Below, piece by piece: positions 7,141-15,069 of a DNA stretch of 18,580 nt; positions within the stretch are counted from its first letter, which is position 1; each line of letters starts with the position of its first letter. Origin of the DNA: CAZEQD01 sp964514305 (GTDB taxonomy: Bacteria; Acidobacteriota; Aminicenantia; Aminicenantales; Aminicenantaceae); contig CAZEQD010000039.1 in NCBI GenBank assembly GCA_964514305.1, positions 1-18,580 on the forward strand. Direction: 5' to 3'. The notes below the pieces were generated by a model. The model searched no databases and had not been told where the DNA came from. It worked only from the letters and a program-made list of their open reading frames with translations. The position numbers and the translations under genes are program-made.

Positions 7141-10100
7141 TCAAGTTTTAGATTTAACGTAATTAACAATGATATTAGGAATATTTTTTTCCTTTAAGAG
7201 GGCATTGAAAGCTACTAGATCTTTGGTGATTAGCTCATTATAGCGACTGCTGTATTCAGCCAGCTGCTTTGTGAACATTTCGTGTACCTCGAGCTGTTGG
7301 TTGGTCGGAGGAAAATCCGATTGGCCGATACTGGAAGCCAGAAAACGAAGCTTGCTGTAGAACTTGTCAGGCCAGCGTAGGCTGTCACCAGAACCGGTCA
7401 TTCCCAGAGGAATAAAAAAGTTCTCCACTTCTATAAATTTTTTATCCAGTTGCTTACTTGCTTTCTTTATCGCTTCTGCCACTTCGTGTCCTTCAAGAAG
7501 TTTGTTCAAATCATAAAGTTGCTTTCGAATTAGTTCTATATGGTTTATCATATCGGCCACTGTGTTTATATTATTGTAGATTTCGAGCAAAATCTTGTTC
7601 TGTTGCCTAATATCTGCCTCAGTCCCAGCTGAATGAGGATCTTTTTTTACTACCAGTTTTTGAGTAAATTCATTTTGGCCCAAGCTTAACTTTATAGTAT
7701 AAGTACCGGGTGGAACGAGAGGTCCGTTTGTTCGTTCCCTTCCTAGGGACCGCCATCCTTTAGGCCCGACCTTAACATGCTCATGACCAATGGGGCTTGT
7801 TCTCAATTTAATTCGCTTTGTCTTGTCGTATCTTAAGTCCCACCAGATACGGTTAAGGCCGGCCTTCCTGGGGACCTTAAATGGCTTGGCTGCTTGTTCA
7901 TCCCTTTCTTGCTCAGAGTTAATTTCTTTTTCTGTCTTGAGAGTTCTTACTGTTTGCCCTTGGTCATCCAGAATGGTGATTATAACTTCATCCTTTGGCT
8001 CAGATTTAAGATAATAATTTATGGAAGCACCATAGGGTGGGTTTTTTCCAAGGCACTGGTCGTTAGGAGTAGTTCTGGGTCCGGCTACACTGCGAAAACG
8101 GTATGCAGCTCGTGGTTTAAAAAGATAAATCTCTGAGTTCAGGATTTCAGAGTTAAGTTGCTGAAGAGGAGTGACATCATCCAGAATCCAGAAGCCGCGG
8201 CCATAGGTAGCCACCACCAGATCATTGAAATGTTCCTGGATAACTAGCCAATGGACTGGAGCATGGGGAAGGTTGCTCTGGAGCGGAATCCAGTTTCGGC
8301 CGTCATTGAAAGAGATGTAGAGGGCATTTTCTGTTCCCAGATACAACATCCCTTTGCGGACAGGATCTTCTCTTACACAATGAGCATAGCTTAAGTCGCT
8401 TTTGGGAATATCTGAGCTTATAAATTTCCAGCTCTGGCCGTAATCAGTTGTTTTGTAAACATAAGGATCACGGTTATTTACCTGATGAAAGTCAACAGTG
8501 ATATAGCAGGTGCCTGCCTCATAGCGGGAAGGTTCTATATTACTGACTGTGCCCCAGGGTGGAAAATTGGGAATATTTTTAGTGACATTTATCCAGTGGG
8601 CGCCACCATCTCGAGTGACTTGGAGCAATCCGTCATTGGTTCCTGCCCAGATAAGGCCTTCTTCAAGAGGTGATTCGGCTAAAGCGAAAATAGTACAGCA
8701 GTAGAGGGGGCTGGCATCATCTTTGGTAATTCCTCCTGTTCTCTGTTGTTTACTTTTATCATTGGTAGAAAGATCAGGACTGATGATTGTCCAGCTTTGG
8801 CCGCCATCAGTGGTTTGATGAACGTACTGGCTTCCGACATAGACTTTATTATGGTCATGAGGTGAAATGGCTATGGGAAAAGTCCATTGAAAACGGAATT
8901 TTACCTGGCCAGCTGCCCAACCCTGGATACTTTCAGGCCAGACAGTTACTGCCCGGCTATGCCCAGTACGCTGATCAAAGCGATCAAGCATGCCGTCGTA
9001 ATTACCCGACCAGACAATATTGTTATCCACTGGATCAGGAACGGCGAAGCCGCTCTCAAAGCCACCCACTGGATGCCACAATCCTTGAGGTATACCCGCC
9101 CGTCCTAACCGACTATTGCTAGGACCACAGTAAGATGAGCCATCCTGCCTATTGCCGTAAACATAATAAGGAATACGGTTATCAACGTAGACATGATACA
9201 TTTGGGCTACAGGAAGCTGGACAGCATGCCAGGTTTGGCCGTGGTTGGTGGAGATACAGAGGCCCTGGTCGTTGCCGACTATCATTCGCTCTGGATCAAG
9301 AGGGTCGATCCACATGTCGTGATGGTCGCCTCCCATTACCTTGAATTTTTTTATAGTTTTTCCTCCATCAAGGCTCATCTGAAATCGAGTAGCCGGAAAA
9401 TAAATTTCATCCTGATCATTGGGAGCAACGACACAGCGGGTGTAATAAAGGGGGCGATTGAGCAGGGCGTGGTCATGGTTGATATGGACCCAGGTTTCGC
9501 CCCCATCATCCGACCTCCAAAGGCCTTCGTCTTTAGTTTCAATTAAGGCGTAGATGCGCTCAGAATTGCTGGGGGCTATGGCTACAGCCACTTTTCCAAT
9601 TTCAGTCTCGGGCAGTCCGTTTCCTTTCAACCTTTTCCAGGTAGTACCGCCGTCAATTGATTTATACAGGCCTCCTCCTGGGCCACCACTCCACTTTCCC
9701 CATGTTCTTATGAGCATCGGCCACATGCCTGCAAATAGAATACGGGGGTTATTGGGATCCATGGCTATATCAGAACATCCAGTGTTTTCATCGACAAAAA
9801 GCACTCTCTCCCATGTCCGGCCGCCGTCTTTGGTCCGATAGACGCCGCGCTCTGGCTGAGGCCCGTAACAATGACCCATGGCTGCGGCCAGGACAATATC
9901 GGGATTTCGAGGGTCGATCACTATCCGGCCGATTCGGCCTGTTTTTTCCAAGCCCATACACTTCCATGTCTTACCGCCGTCAGTAGATTTATAAATGCCG
10001 GTACCATGAGAGATATTGCTACGGATGAAAGTCTCCCCAGTTCCTGCCCAGACAATATTGGCATCAGAGGGAGCCAGCGCCAGAGAACCTATGGAAGAGA

Positions 10101-10386
10101 CCGGTTGTTTATCAAAAACAGGTTTCCAGTTGATACCACCGTCAATAGATTTGAAGATGCCACCTGAAGCTGCTCCGGCGTAAAAAATATTGGGCTTGCC
10201 TGGAACACCGATAACGGCAATAATCCGGTTGCCGACAGGACCAATGTGGCGGTACTTAAGCTGGGCAAAAAGTTCAGGATTTATTTTCTGGGCGAAGCTT
10301 GGGTTTTTAAAGACTAAAAAGAAGAACATAACGGCTGCTGTAATTACTATTAAATGTCTTAAAAGCTTATTGTTTTTTTTAATAAT
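7141..10386 (-). CDS. Giant exported Asp-box/BNR (VPS10/sortilin-like) beta-propeller protein
   Basis: Large secreted or periplasmic protein of the BNR/sortilin-like group, common in peptide- and polysaccharide-degrading bacteria; the substrate is unknown. About eleven Asp-box motifs recur through the first two thirds, for example SIDGGINW, STDGGKTW, TKDGGRTW, SDDGGETW, TTDGGQSW and TRDGGAHW, consistent with two beta-propellers. A Fn3/Ig-like region follows (about LFKPRAAYRF through VPPGTYTIKL), then a helical C-terminal domain with coiled-coil character. It is often annotated as a glycosyl hydrolase, but no catalytic residues can be assigned. I start it at ATT 10386, six nt after AAGGAGG; this gives 1081 residues with a classical signal peptide (basic IIKKNNKLLRH, then a hydrophobic core ending SFA-Q). 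The ATG at 10446 would give 1101 residues, has no Shine-Dalgarno and falls on the predicted transcription start. Confidence 0.9.
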   Translation of the reverse strand: MIKKNNKLLRHLIVITAAVMFFFLVFKNPSFAQKINPELFAQLKYRHIGPVGNRIIAVIGVPGKPNIFYAGAASGGIFKSIDGGINWKPVFDKQPVSSIGSLALAPSDANIVWAGTGETFIRSNISHGTGIYKSTDGGKTWKCMGLEKTGRIGRIVIDPRNPDIVLAAAMGHCYGPQPERGVYRTKDGGRTWERVLFVDENTGCSDIAMDPNNPRILFAGMWPMLIRTWGKWSGGPGGGLYKSIDGGTTWKRLKGNGLPETEIGKVAVAIAPSNSERIYALIETKDEGLWRSDDGGETWVHINHDHALLNRPLYYTRCVVAPNDQDEIYFPATRFQMSLDGGKTIKKFKVMGGDHHDMWIDPLDPERMIVGNDQGLCISTNHGQTWHAVQLPVAQMYHVYVDNRIPYYVYGNRQDGSSYCGPSNSRLGRAGIPQGLWHPVGGFESGFAVPDPVDNNIVWSGNYDGMLDRFDQRTGHSRAVTVWPESIQGWAAGQVKFRFQWTFPIAISPHDHNKVYVGSQYVHQTTDGGQSWTIISPDLSTNDKSKQQRTGGITKDDASPLYCCTIFALAESPLEEGLIWAGTNDGLLQVTRDGGAHWINVTKNIPNFPPWGTVSNIEPSRYEAGTCYITVDFHQVNNRDPYVYKTTDYGQSWKFISSDIPKSDLSYAHCVREDPVRKGMLYLGTENALYISFNDGRNWIPLQSNLPHAPVHWLVIQEHFNDLVVATYGRGFWILDDVTPLQQLNSEILNSEIYLFKPRAAYRFRSVAGPRTTPNDQCLGKNPPYGASINYYLKSEPKDEVIITILDDQGQTVRTLKTEKEINSEQERDEQAAKPFKVPRKAGLNRIWWDLRYDKTKRIKLRTSPIGHEHVKVGPKGWRSLGRERTNGPLVPPGTYTIKLSLGQNEFTQKLVVKKDPHSAGTEADIRQQNKILLEIYNNINTVADMINHIELIRKQLYDLNKLLEGHEVAEAIKKASKQLDKKFIEVENFFIPLGMTGSGDSLRWPDKFYSKLRFLASSIGQSDFPPTNQQLEVHEMFTKQLAEYSSRYNELITKDLVAFNALLKEKNIPNIIVNYVKSKT

Positions 10387-10392
10387 TTGGGG

Positions 10393-10399
10393 CCTCCTT
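10393..10399 (-). promoter_or_regulatory. Shine-Dalgarno AAGGAGG deciding an AUU start for the BNR gene
   Basis: On the minus strand AAGGAGG is followed after CCCCAA by in-frame ATT at 10386. It lies inside the frame opened by the ATG at 10446 and would have no purpose there. No ATG, GTG or TTG occurs in-frame at a suitable distance. Confidence 0.6.
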
Positions 10400-10454
10400 T
10401 TTCCCAAAATGGGACAACTAGATTTAATGATTTTTTTGGAGAGCATGTTTTTTT

Positions 10455-10482
10455 ATTGTAATATGATAGGCTATCTTTTCAA
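10455..10482 (-). promoter_or_regulatory. Promoter of the BNR gene (TTGAAA-16-TACAAT)
   Basis: On the minus strand TTGAAA (10482 to 10477) and TACAAT (10460 to 10455) each match five of six consensus positions and are separated by 16 nt. Transcription would start about 10447-10449, immediately before the ATG at 10446. That leaves a leader of about 60 nt for the AUU start at 10386, or an essentially leaderless mRNA if the ATG were used. Confidence 0.55.
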
Positions 10483-10932
10483 GCTAAAATATTGGCTGCC
10501 CACAATTATCAATTACTGAACCGGGGAAATTAAAGAAGAAAAATTTTATTAATTGTCACTGTGAGCCAGGCAAAGTGATCTAATTCTCCTCCGGGAGGGG
10601 TAGGTATTTGAGCAAAAGATCAGCCGATTACTGATGTCTCAGGCTCGGCCTCGATTGAAAAAAGACATTGTCTTCAGGGATTAAGCCAGAAAATTACCTT
10701 TGAGATAAAGTGTTTTAAAAAAAATCAAAGATTCTGATACTGTTTAGGGGCAAAATGATTCCCTTTTCCAGTTTGGGAAAAGATAGGGAGCATTCTTATT
10801 TGGGTGATATCCGATAAGAGGAATGGGAAAAAATTGGCGATTAAACGATAACTCAAACCCGGGAAGAAGAGAGGTGCTTAAAAGCTTGATTTTTTTCTTA
10901 GAAAATTTAAGCTAAGGGAGTAGATCAGACTT
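10483..10932. other. Divergent intergenic region with possible structured leader
   Basis: About 450 nt without a credible gene separate the BNR promoter from the metalloprotease ribosome binding site. It holds several short inverted repeats readable toward the metalloprotease. GAGCC (10563-10567) pairs with GGCTC (10642-10646) and encloses two hairpins: CTCC/GGAG (10586-10589 with 10594-10597) and ATCAG/CTGAT (10619-10623 with 10631-10635). A further hairpin, AAGAC/GTCTT, follows at 10662-10674. The layout resembles a three-way junction, but I could not match it to a known riboswitch class. No convincing sigma70 promoter for the plus-strand gene was found. Confidence 0.3.
10763..10782 (+). 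other. Stem-loop CTTTTCC/GGAAAAG in the metalloprotease upstream region
   Basis: CTTTTCC (10763-10769) and GGAAAAG (10776-10782) form a perfect 7-bp stem with a 6-nt loop, about 165 nt upstream of the ATG at 10946. It could be part of the mRNA leader, a terminator of an upstream leader transcript, or an operator dyad. No U-tract follows. Confidence 0.3.
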
Positions 10933-10945
10933 AGGGAGGCAAATA

Positions 10946-13336
10946 ATGAGAAAAATTTGTTTATTTTTTTCAATGATGATCTTTCTGGCTATGCCAGTTT
11001 TATCTTCGGCAACCAAGCTCAGCCTGACTGAGAGGGTAAAAGGAATGTCTGCTTACCCAGGCTTTTTCTCTTTTTATTTTGAGAAGGAGACTGGTAAGAT
11101 ATGGCTGGAGATAAATAAATGGGAAACTGAATTCTTATATATAAATTTCCAGCGAGCTGGCTCGGGAACCGCTAATATTAGTTTCGATCGGAATCAATTA
11201 GGACAGACTCGAATAGTTAAATTCCGTCGTCTCGGTCCGAAGGTTTTTCTGGTTCAGCCAAATTATACTTTCCGGGCAATCAGTGGTTCAGCCGAGGAAA
11301 AGAGAGTCGTCCGGGAATCGTTCTCTGAGTCCATTATCTCGGGATTCCTGGTAGAGGCAAGCGAAGGAGAGCGAGTGTTGGTTGATGCCACCGACTTTTT
11401 CCTCCGAGGAAGTAGCAATATTGTCTCCTCTCTTGCTCGCCGCCAGCAGGTAAAATATATTCGCGATCTTTCCTGCTCTGCCTTGATACCTTCAATGTGC
11501 AAGAACTTCCCTTTAAATACAGAAGTAGAGGCAGTAATTACCTACACCAGTCTCCAGCCTCCTCAGGCCTTTAGTTTTAAAGTCCATCATTCTTTTGTCC
11601 GGCTGCCTGAGCCAGGATATAAACCGCGGCCATTCGATCCTCGTTCAGGCTATAGCAGCATTCGATTTGTCGATTATTCTGCTCCCTTGAAAGAGCCTCT
11701 TGTCCGAAGGTACATCATCCGTCATCGTCTGAAGAAGAAAGACCCGACAGCAAAGGTGAGCGAAGCGGTTAAACCCATCGTTTATTATGTTGATCGTGGC
11801 ATTCCCGAGCCGATTCGCTCGGCTGTGATGGAAGGTGTGAGCTGGTGGAAGGAGGCTTTTGAAGCCCTCGGCTATCGAGATGCTTTTCAGGTTAAACTTC
11901 TCCCGGAGGGAGCTGACCCTCTTGATCTTCGTTACAATGTTGTCAATTGGGTCCCTCGACCCCGACGAGGCTGGTCTTACGGAGGCTCGATTGTCGACCC
12001 CCGCACAGGAGAAATTCTCAAAGGAAGTGTAGCTCTTGGAGGGCTGAGGATCCGCCAGGATTATTTGATTGCTCAGAGCTTGGTGGGGAACTTTGAACAA
12101 GATAAAAACAATGGCCAGATGCTCGAAGAGATGGCTTTGGCCCGGATTTGCCAACTGGCCTGCCACGAGGTTGGCCATACGCTGGGATTGGTTCATAATT
12201 ATGCCGCTAGTATTAACAGCCGGGCCTCAGTTATGGATTATCCTCATCCGCTAATTAAAATCAGGCCGGATGGACATCTTGATCTTTCCCAAGCATATGC
12301 TCGGGAAATAGGAGAATGGGATAAGGTGAGCATTGCCTACGGTTATCAGGATTTTCCAGAAGGAGTCGATGAGAAAAAGGAGCTTGCCTCTATTCTTAAT
12401 CATGCTTTCAGTCGAGGCCTTTTATTTCTTGGGGACTGGGATGCGACTGCTCCAGGAGCAGCTAATCCCTTGGCCAATCAATGGGATAACGGCCAAAATC
12501 CGGTCAAAGAGCTGGAGCGAGTAATCAAGGTTAGGAAGATTGCTCTTAAGACCTTCTCTGAAAAAAGGATTCCCTTGGGCTTGCCTCTGGCCAAGCTTGG
12601 GGATGTACTCGTTCCTGCTTATTTTTTTCATCGTTACCAAGTTGAAGCAACAGCTAAATTTTTAGCTGGCTTGGATTACGCCCAGAAGCTAAGGGGGGAC
12701 AACCAGAAGTATCCCAAAATTTTATCTCCAACGCAGCAAAGGCAGGCCCTGGGAAGTTTGCTTAAGACCATCAGGCCAGATTTTTTAGTCGTTCCCGACC
12801 AAATTTGGGAAATTATCCCTCCCTGGCCAAATGGTTACAGAAGGTCTGCAGACTCTTTCTCGGGCTATACTGGACCTTCTTTTGATTCTCTCGGAGCGGC
12901 TGAGAGTGCCGCCAACCTCACCTTAAGTTCAATTTTTGACCCCAGAAGAGCTGCCCGTCTGGTTGAATACCACAGCCGTTATCCGGAGAGTCCTGGTCTG
13001 GCTGAAGTTGTGGATAGGGTGTTGGAAGCAACTTGGAAGACAAGGCAGAGGGAGGGAAAATTGGCCGAAGTTGGGCGTGTGGTTGATAATGTCGTCCTTT
13101 ATCATCTTTTACGCTTAGCTCTTTATGATGAGATTTTACCGCAGGTCAGGGCCTTGGTATCTTTGAAGCTTGAGGAACTTAGCCGCTGGCTAAATAGGAA
13201 ACTGCCAGAGCTTCAAAATGAGGCGGAAAAAGCTCATTTTCTCTATGCTCTGCAGCAGATCGAGCAGTTCAAGAAGGACCCAAGCAAGCTTAGATTACGT
13301 CTGCCTCTTTCTCCCCCACCTGGACCTCCGATTTAA
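10946..13336 (+). CDS. Exported zinc-dependent metalloprotease (DUF5117/DUF4953 type)
   Basis: Secreted or periplasmic zinc endopeptidase of the DUF5118-DUF5117-DUF4953 architecture common in Bacteroidota and Acidobacteriota-like bacteria. A signal peptide covers about residues 1-22 (MRKICLFF... ending SSA). The extended zinc motif HEVGHTLGLVH is at 407-417, with E408 as the expected catalytic base, and a Met-turn SVMDYPHP follows with M430. This is metzincin-like geometry. The all-beta N-terminal part carries segments such as FFSFYFEKETGKIWLEI and FRRLGPKVFLVQPNY, typical of DUF5117/5118. Length 796 is close to the usual 800-850 and nothing looks truncated. The ATG is preceded by AGGGAGG at 10933-10939. 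It diverges from the BNR gene and converges with the LarA homologue. A proline-rich tail (LSPPPGPPI) ends the protein. Confidence 0.93.
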   Translation: MRKICLFFSMMIFLAMPVLSSATKLSLTERVKGMSAYPGFFSFYFEKETGKIWLEINKWETEFLYINFQRAGSGTANISFDRNQLGQTRIVKFRRLGPKVFLVQPNYTFRAISGSAEEKRVVRESFSESIISGFLVEASEGERVLVDATDFFLRGSSNIVSSLARRQQVKYIRDLSCSALIPSMCKNFPLNTEVEAVITYTSLQPPQAFSFKVHHSFVRLPEPGYKPRPFDPRSGYSSIRFVDYSAPLKEPLVRRYIIRHRLKKKDPTAKVSEAVKPIVYYVDRGIPEPIRSAVMEGVSWWKEAFEALGYRDAFQVKLLPEGADPLDLRYNVVNWVPRPRRGWSYGGSIVDPRTGEILKGSVALGGLRIRQDYLIAQSLVGNFEQDKNNGQMLEEMALARICQLACHEVGHTLGLVHNYAASINSRASVMDYPHPLIKIRPDGHLDLSQAYAREIGEWDKVSIAYGYQDFPEGVDEKKELASILNHAFSRGLLFLGDWDATAPGAANPLANQWDNGQNPVKELERVIKVRKIALKTFSEKRIPLGLPLAKLGDVLVPAYFFHRYQVEATAKFLAGLDYAQKLRGDNQKYPKILSPTQQRQALGSLLKTIRPDFLVVPDQIWEIIPPWPNGYRRSADSFSGYTGPSFDSLGAAESAANLTLSSIFDPRRAARLVEYHSRYPESPGLAEVVDRVLEATWKTRQREGKLAEVGRVVDNVVLYHLLRLALYDEILPQVRALVSLKLEELSRWLNRKLPELQNEAEKAHFLYALQQIEQFKKDPSKLRLRLPLSPPPGPPI

Positions 13337-13438
13337 TCTTTTGATTTCTCGATTATTAATGAGATGAATAAAGGCTAAAAATGCTAGGTTCCAGAGGTTA
13401 CAGGTTGGTGAAGATAAGGATTCCGACTTTTTATTTCT

Positions 13439-14806
13439 TCAATGAAACAATTTTTTGGGAATACCATAAGGGCCATTCGCCAGAAAAGCTATATCTGGCT
13501 CTCTTTTTAACCGCTGCTGCAACACTCTGATGGCCCAGTGGAGTGAATTTTGGACAAGCTGGGGCATCGATTTTGCCCGGGGGTTGAGTTTTCTGGCGTG
13601 AGTCCCGGGCAACCAGCTAAAATCCTCCTCAGCTATATCAAGGGTACAGTAAATTAAATTTTCGGGACTAATCTGCTTAAGTAAACGGCTCCACATCTGG
13701 GCTTCCCACTGCTCAGGGATAAATTTCCAGTTGGGATCAACAATCATTTTCACAAATTTTTGAGGGCCGACTTCAGCCAGAAGACGCATCATCTGCTTAT
13801 AATTAATGCCACCAATAGGGTCAAAATCACTGTGATGAGCCACCAGAAGACAGATGCTGTCTTTTTTAAGTAAAGGAAGGCAGGTCAAGGCTCCTTTAGC
13901 TGCTTGATAGTGATTAATGCCTACAAAACCAGTGTGTCCGAGGACCAAGTCGTATTGGTGATGAAAGGGAATAGCTGCATATTTTCGGAGCTGAGCATAT
14001 GCAGCCAAATGGGCTTTTTCCATGTCTCCTGCAAAAACTCCAGTTAATCTGTAATTAGAATCTAAAGTAACATTAACAGTAAAATCACAGCCAGCCATCT
14101 TAGCTACCCGGAGGGCTTCTTCATGAACAGGGTTTCCTTCCAGGATTAAATCTGAAGCCAGTGGAGAGGCCAGGATTGGTCCGCTGTGGAGAAGGTGAAT
14201 CGAAGCCTCTCCTATGAGACCCGGACAGATTGATTTTCGGCCTCCTGAGACCCCAGCCATGAAATGACTCTCAACCAGTCCAGTCAAAATCTTTATATCA
14301 CTTTGGACATAATGGCGGTTGATAAGAATTTGGCCGCCAATTTTAGTTCTTCCAACTGAAACCAGCTCTTCTTTCTGACGGCAGTTATGATTGATGACTT
14401 TTAGCCCGAGAGCCAAGAGACGAGGATCAAGCCTTTCTTTGATTTCAGCTTCAGTCATAGCTCGATGGGTGCCGGTAGCTACCAGGAGAATGATCTGAGA
14501 TGAGTTAAGCCCAGCTTTCATCAATTCTTCAACAATAGGAAAGAGGATTCCTGATTTTCCTGAATAGGGGACAGGCCGGGTGCTGTCAGAGATAACAACC
14601 ACTGCTTTGGCCTGGGGATTAAGGCGGAGTTTTTGTTTAACAATAACTTCAAGCGGTTTGCAGCCTATGGGATTTTTAAAGGCCTGCCGGATTTTATCTT
14701 CAGCAGGTGTGAGAAGAGGAACTCGGCCCATGGATAAAACGTCTGTCTTATCAGGAACTTCAATAGAAAACTGGACTCGACCCAAGCCAAATTGGACTTC
14801 TTTCAT
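13439..14806 (-). CDS. LarA-like nickel-pincer 2-hydroxyacid racemase/epimerase homologue
   Basis: Cytoplasmic LarA-superfamily protein (DUF2088 N-terminal domain), 455 aa against about 424 in Lactobacillus LarA. The residues known to matter in LarA are all present at matching spacing: D74 and R77 (SDSTRP), H114 (ATGTHR), H181 and K191 (ESHFMAGVSGGRK) and H207 (HLLHSGP). K191 corresponds to the lysine that binds the nickel-pincer cofactor, and H207 to the nickel-ligating histidine, so the site looks fully functional. Substrate specificity in this superfamily is broad (lactate, malate, sugar acids and others), so lactate should not be assumed. No larB, larC or larE cofactor gene lies in the window. 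The ATG at 14806 has no clear Shine-Dalgarno. It is convergent with the metalloprotease gene and divergent from the sugar kinase gene. Confidence 0.88.
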   Translation of the reverse strand: MKEVQFGLGRVQFSIEVPDKTDVLSMGRVPLLTPAEDKIRQAFKNPIGCKPLEVIVKQKLRLNPQAKAVVVISDSTRPVPYSGKSGILFPIVEELMKAGLNSSQIILLVATGTHRAMTEAEIKERLDPRLLALGLKVINHNCRQKEELVSVGRTKIGGQILINRHYVQSDIKILTGLVESHFMAGVSGGRKSICPGLIGEASIHLLHSGPILASPLASDLILEGNPVHEEALRVAKMAGCDFTVNVTLDSNYRLTGVFAGDMEKAHLAAYAQLRKYAAIPFHHQYDLVLGHTGFVGINHYQAAKGALTCLPLLKKDSICLLVAHHSDFDPIGGINYKQMMRLLAEVGPQKFVKMIVDPNWKFIPEQWEAQMWSRLLKQISPENLIYCTLDIAEEDFSWLPGTHARKLNPRAKSMPQLVQNSLHWAIRVLQQRLKREPDIAFLANGPYGIPKKLFH

Positions 14807-14849
14807 CTTCTAATCCAAAAACTTTCTTTTTTAATTTTAATTCTTTATG

Positions 14850-14860
14850 AATTTACCATA
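14850..14860 (-). promoter_or_regulatory. Shared upstream motif TATGGTAAATT (copy 2)
   Basis: Reading toward the LarA homologue, TATGGTAAATT lies 43 nt upstream of the ATG at 14806 and is identical to the 11-mer upstream of the DUF72 gene (7036-7046). The shared run is followed in both by an A-rich stretch. No good -35 hexamer is seen at standard spacing. Confidence 0.25.
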
Positions 14861-14987
14861 GCTTAACTAAATTGAAAACCTTGAAAACTATTTATTATTA
14901 CTGTTAATTTGAATTAATAGATTAGAAAAAATCTAAAATTATAATTAGCGAATTGGATGAGATGCTCTTTCAGCAGCCTTAAAATCA

Positions 14988-15016
14988 TTAACTTTTTTAT
15001 TACTACCAGTTATAAT
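14988..15016 (+). promoter_or_regulatory. Promoter of the sugar kinase gene (TTAACT-17-TATAAT)
   Basis: A perfect -10 TATAAT (15011-15016) is preceded after 17 nt by TTAACT (14988-14993), four of six matches to the -35 consensus. Transcription would start near 15023, giving a leader of about 47 nt to the ATG at 15070. This is among the best sigma70-like promoters in the window. Confidence 0.6.
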
Positions 15017-15069
15017 TTAAACAAAAATAGTCAAATTTATTACTGGAAGTAATAGAAAAGGATAGGAGA

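Noticed and set aside
8787..9841. Several plus-strand open frames of 70-117 codons inside the BNR gene
   Set aside because: They are antisense to a continuous 1081-codon gene rich in conserved Asp-box motifs, have no ribosome binding sites and encode low-complexity sequence typical of shadow frames.
10634..10684. A 16-residue ORF (MSQARPRLKKDIVFRD) faintly like the start of a PqqD domain
   Set aside because: It has no Shine-Dalgarno, stops after 16 codons, and no other frame continues a PqqD-like sequence.
10874..10915. A 13-codon GTG leader ORF before the metalloprotease
   Set aside because: The purine run upstream abuts the GTG without proper spacing, and nothing else supports translation, unlike the S9 leader ORF.
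11645..12196. A 183-codon minus-strand frame opposite the metalloprotease
   Set aside because: It lies wholly antisense to the region leading into the zinc motif, has no recognisable domain and no start signal.
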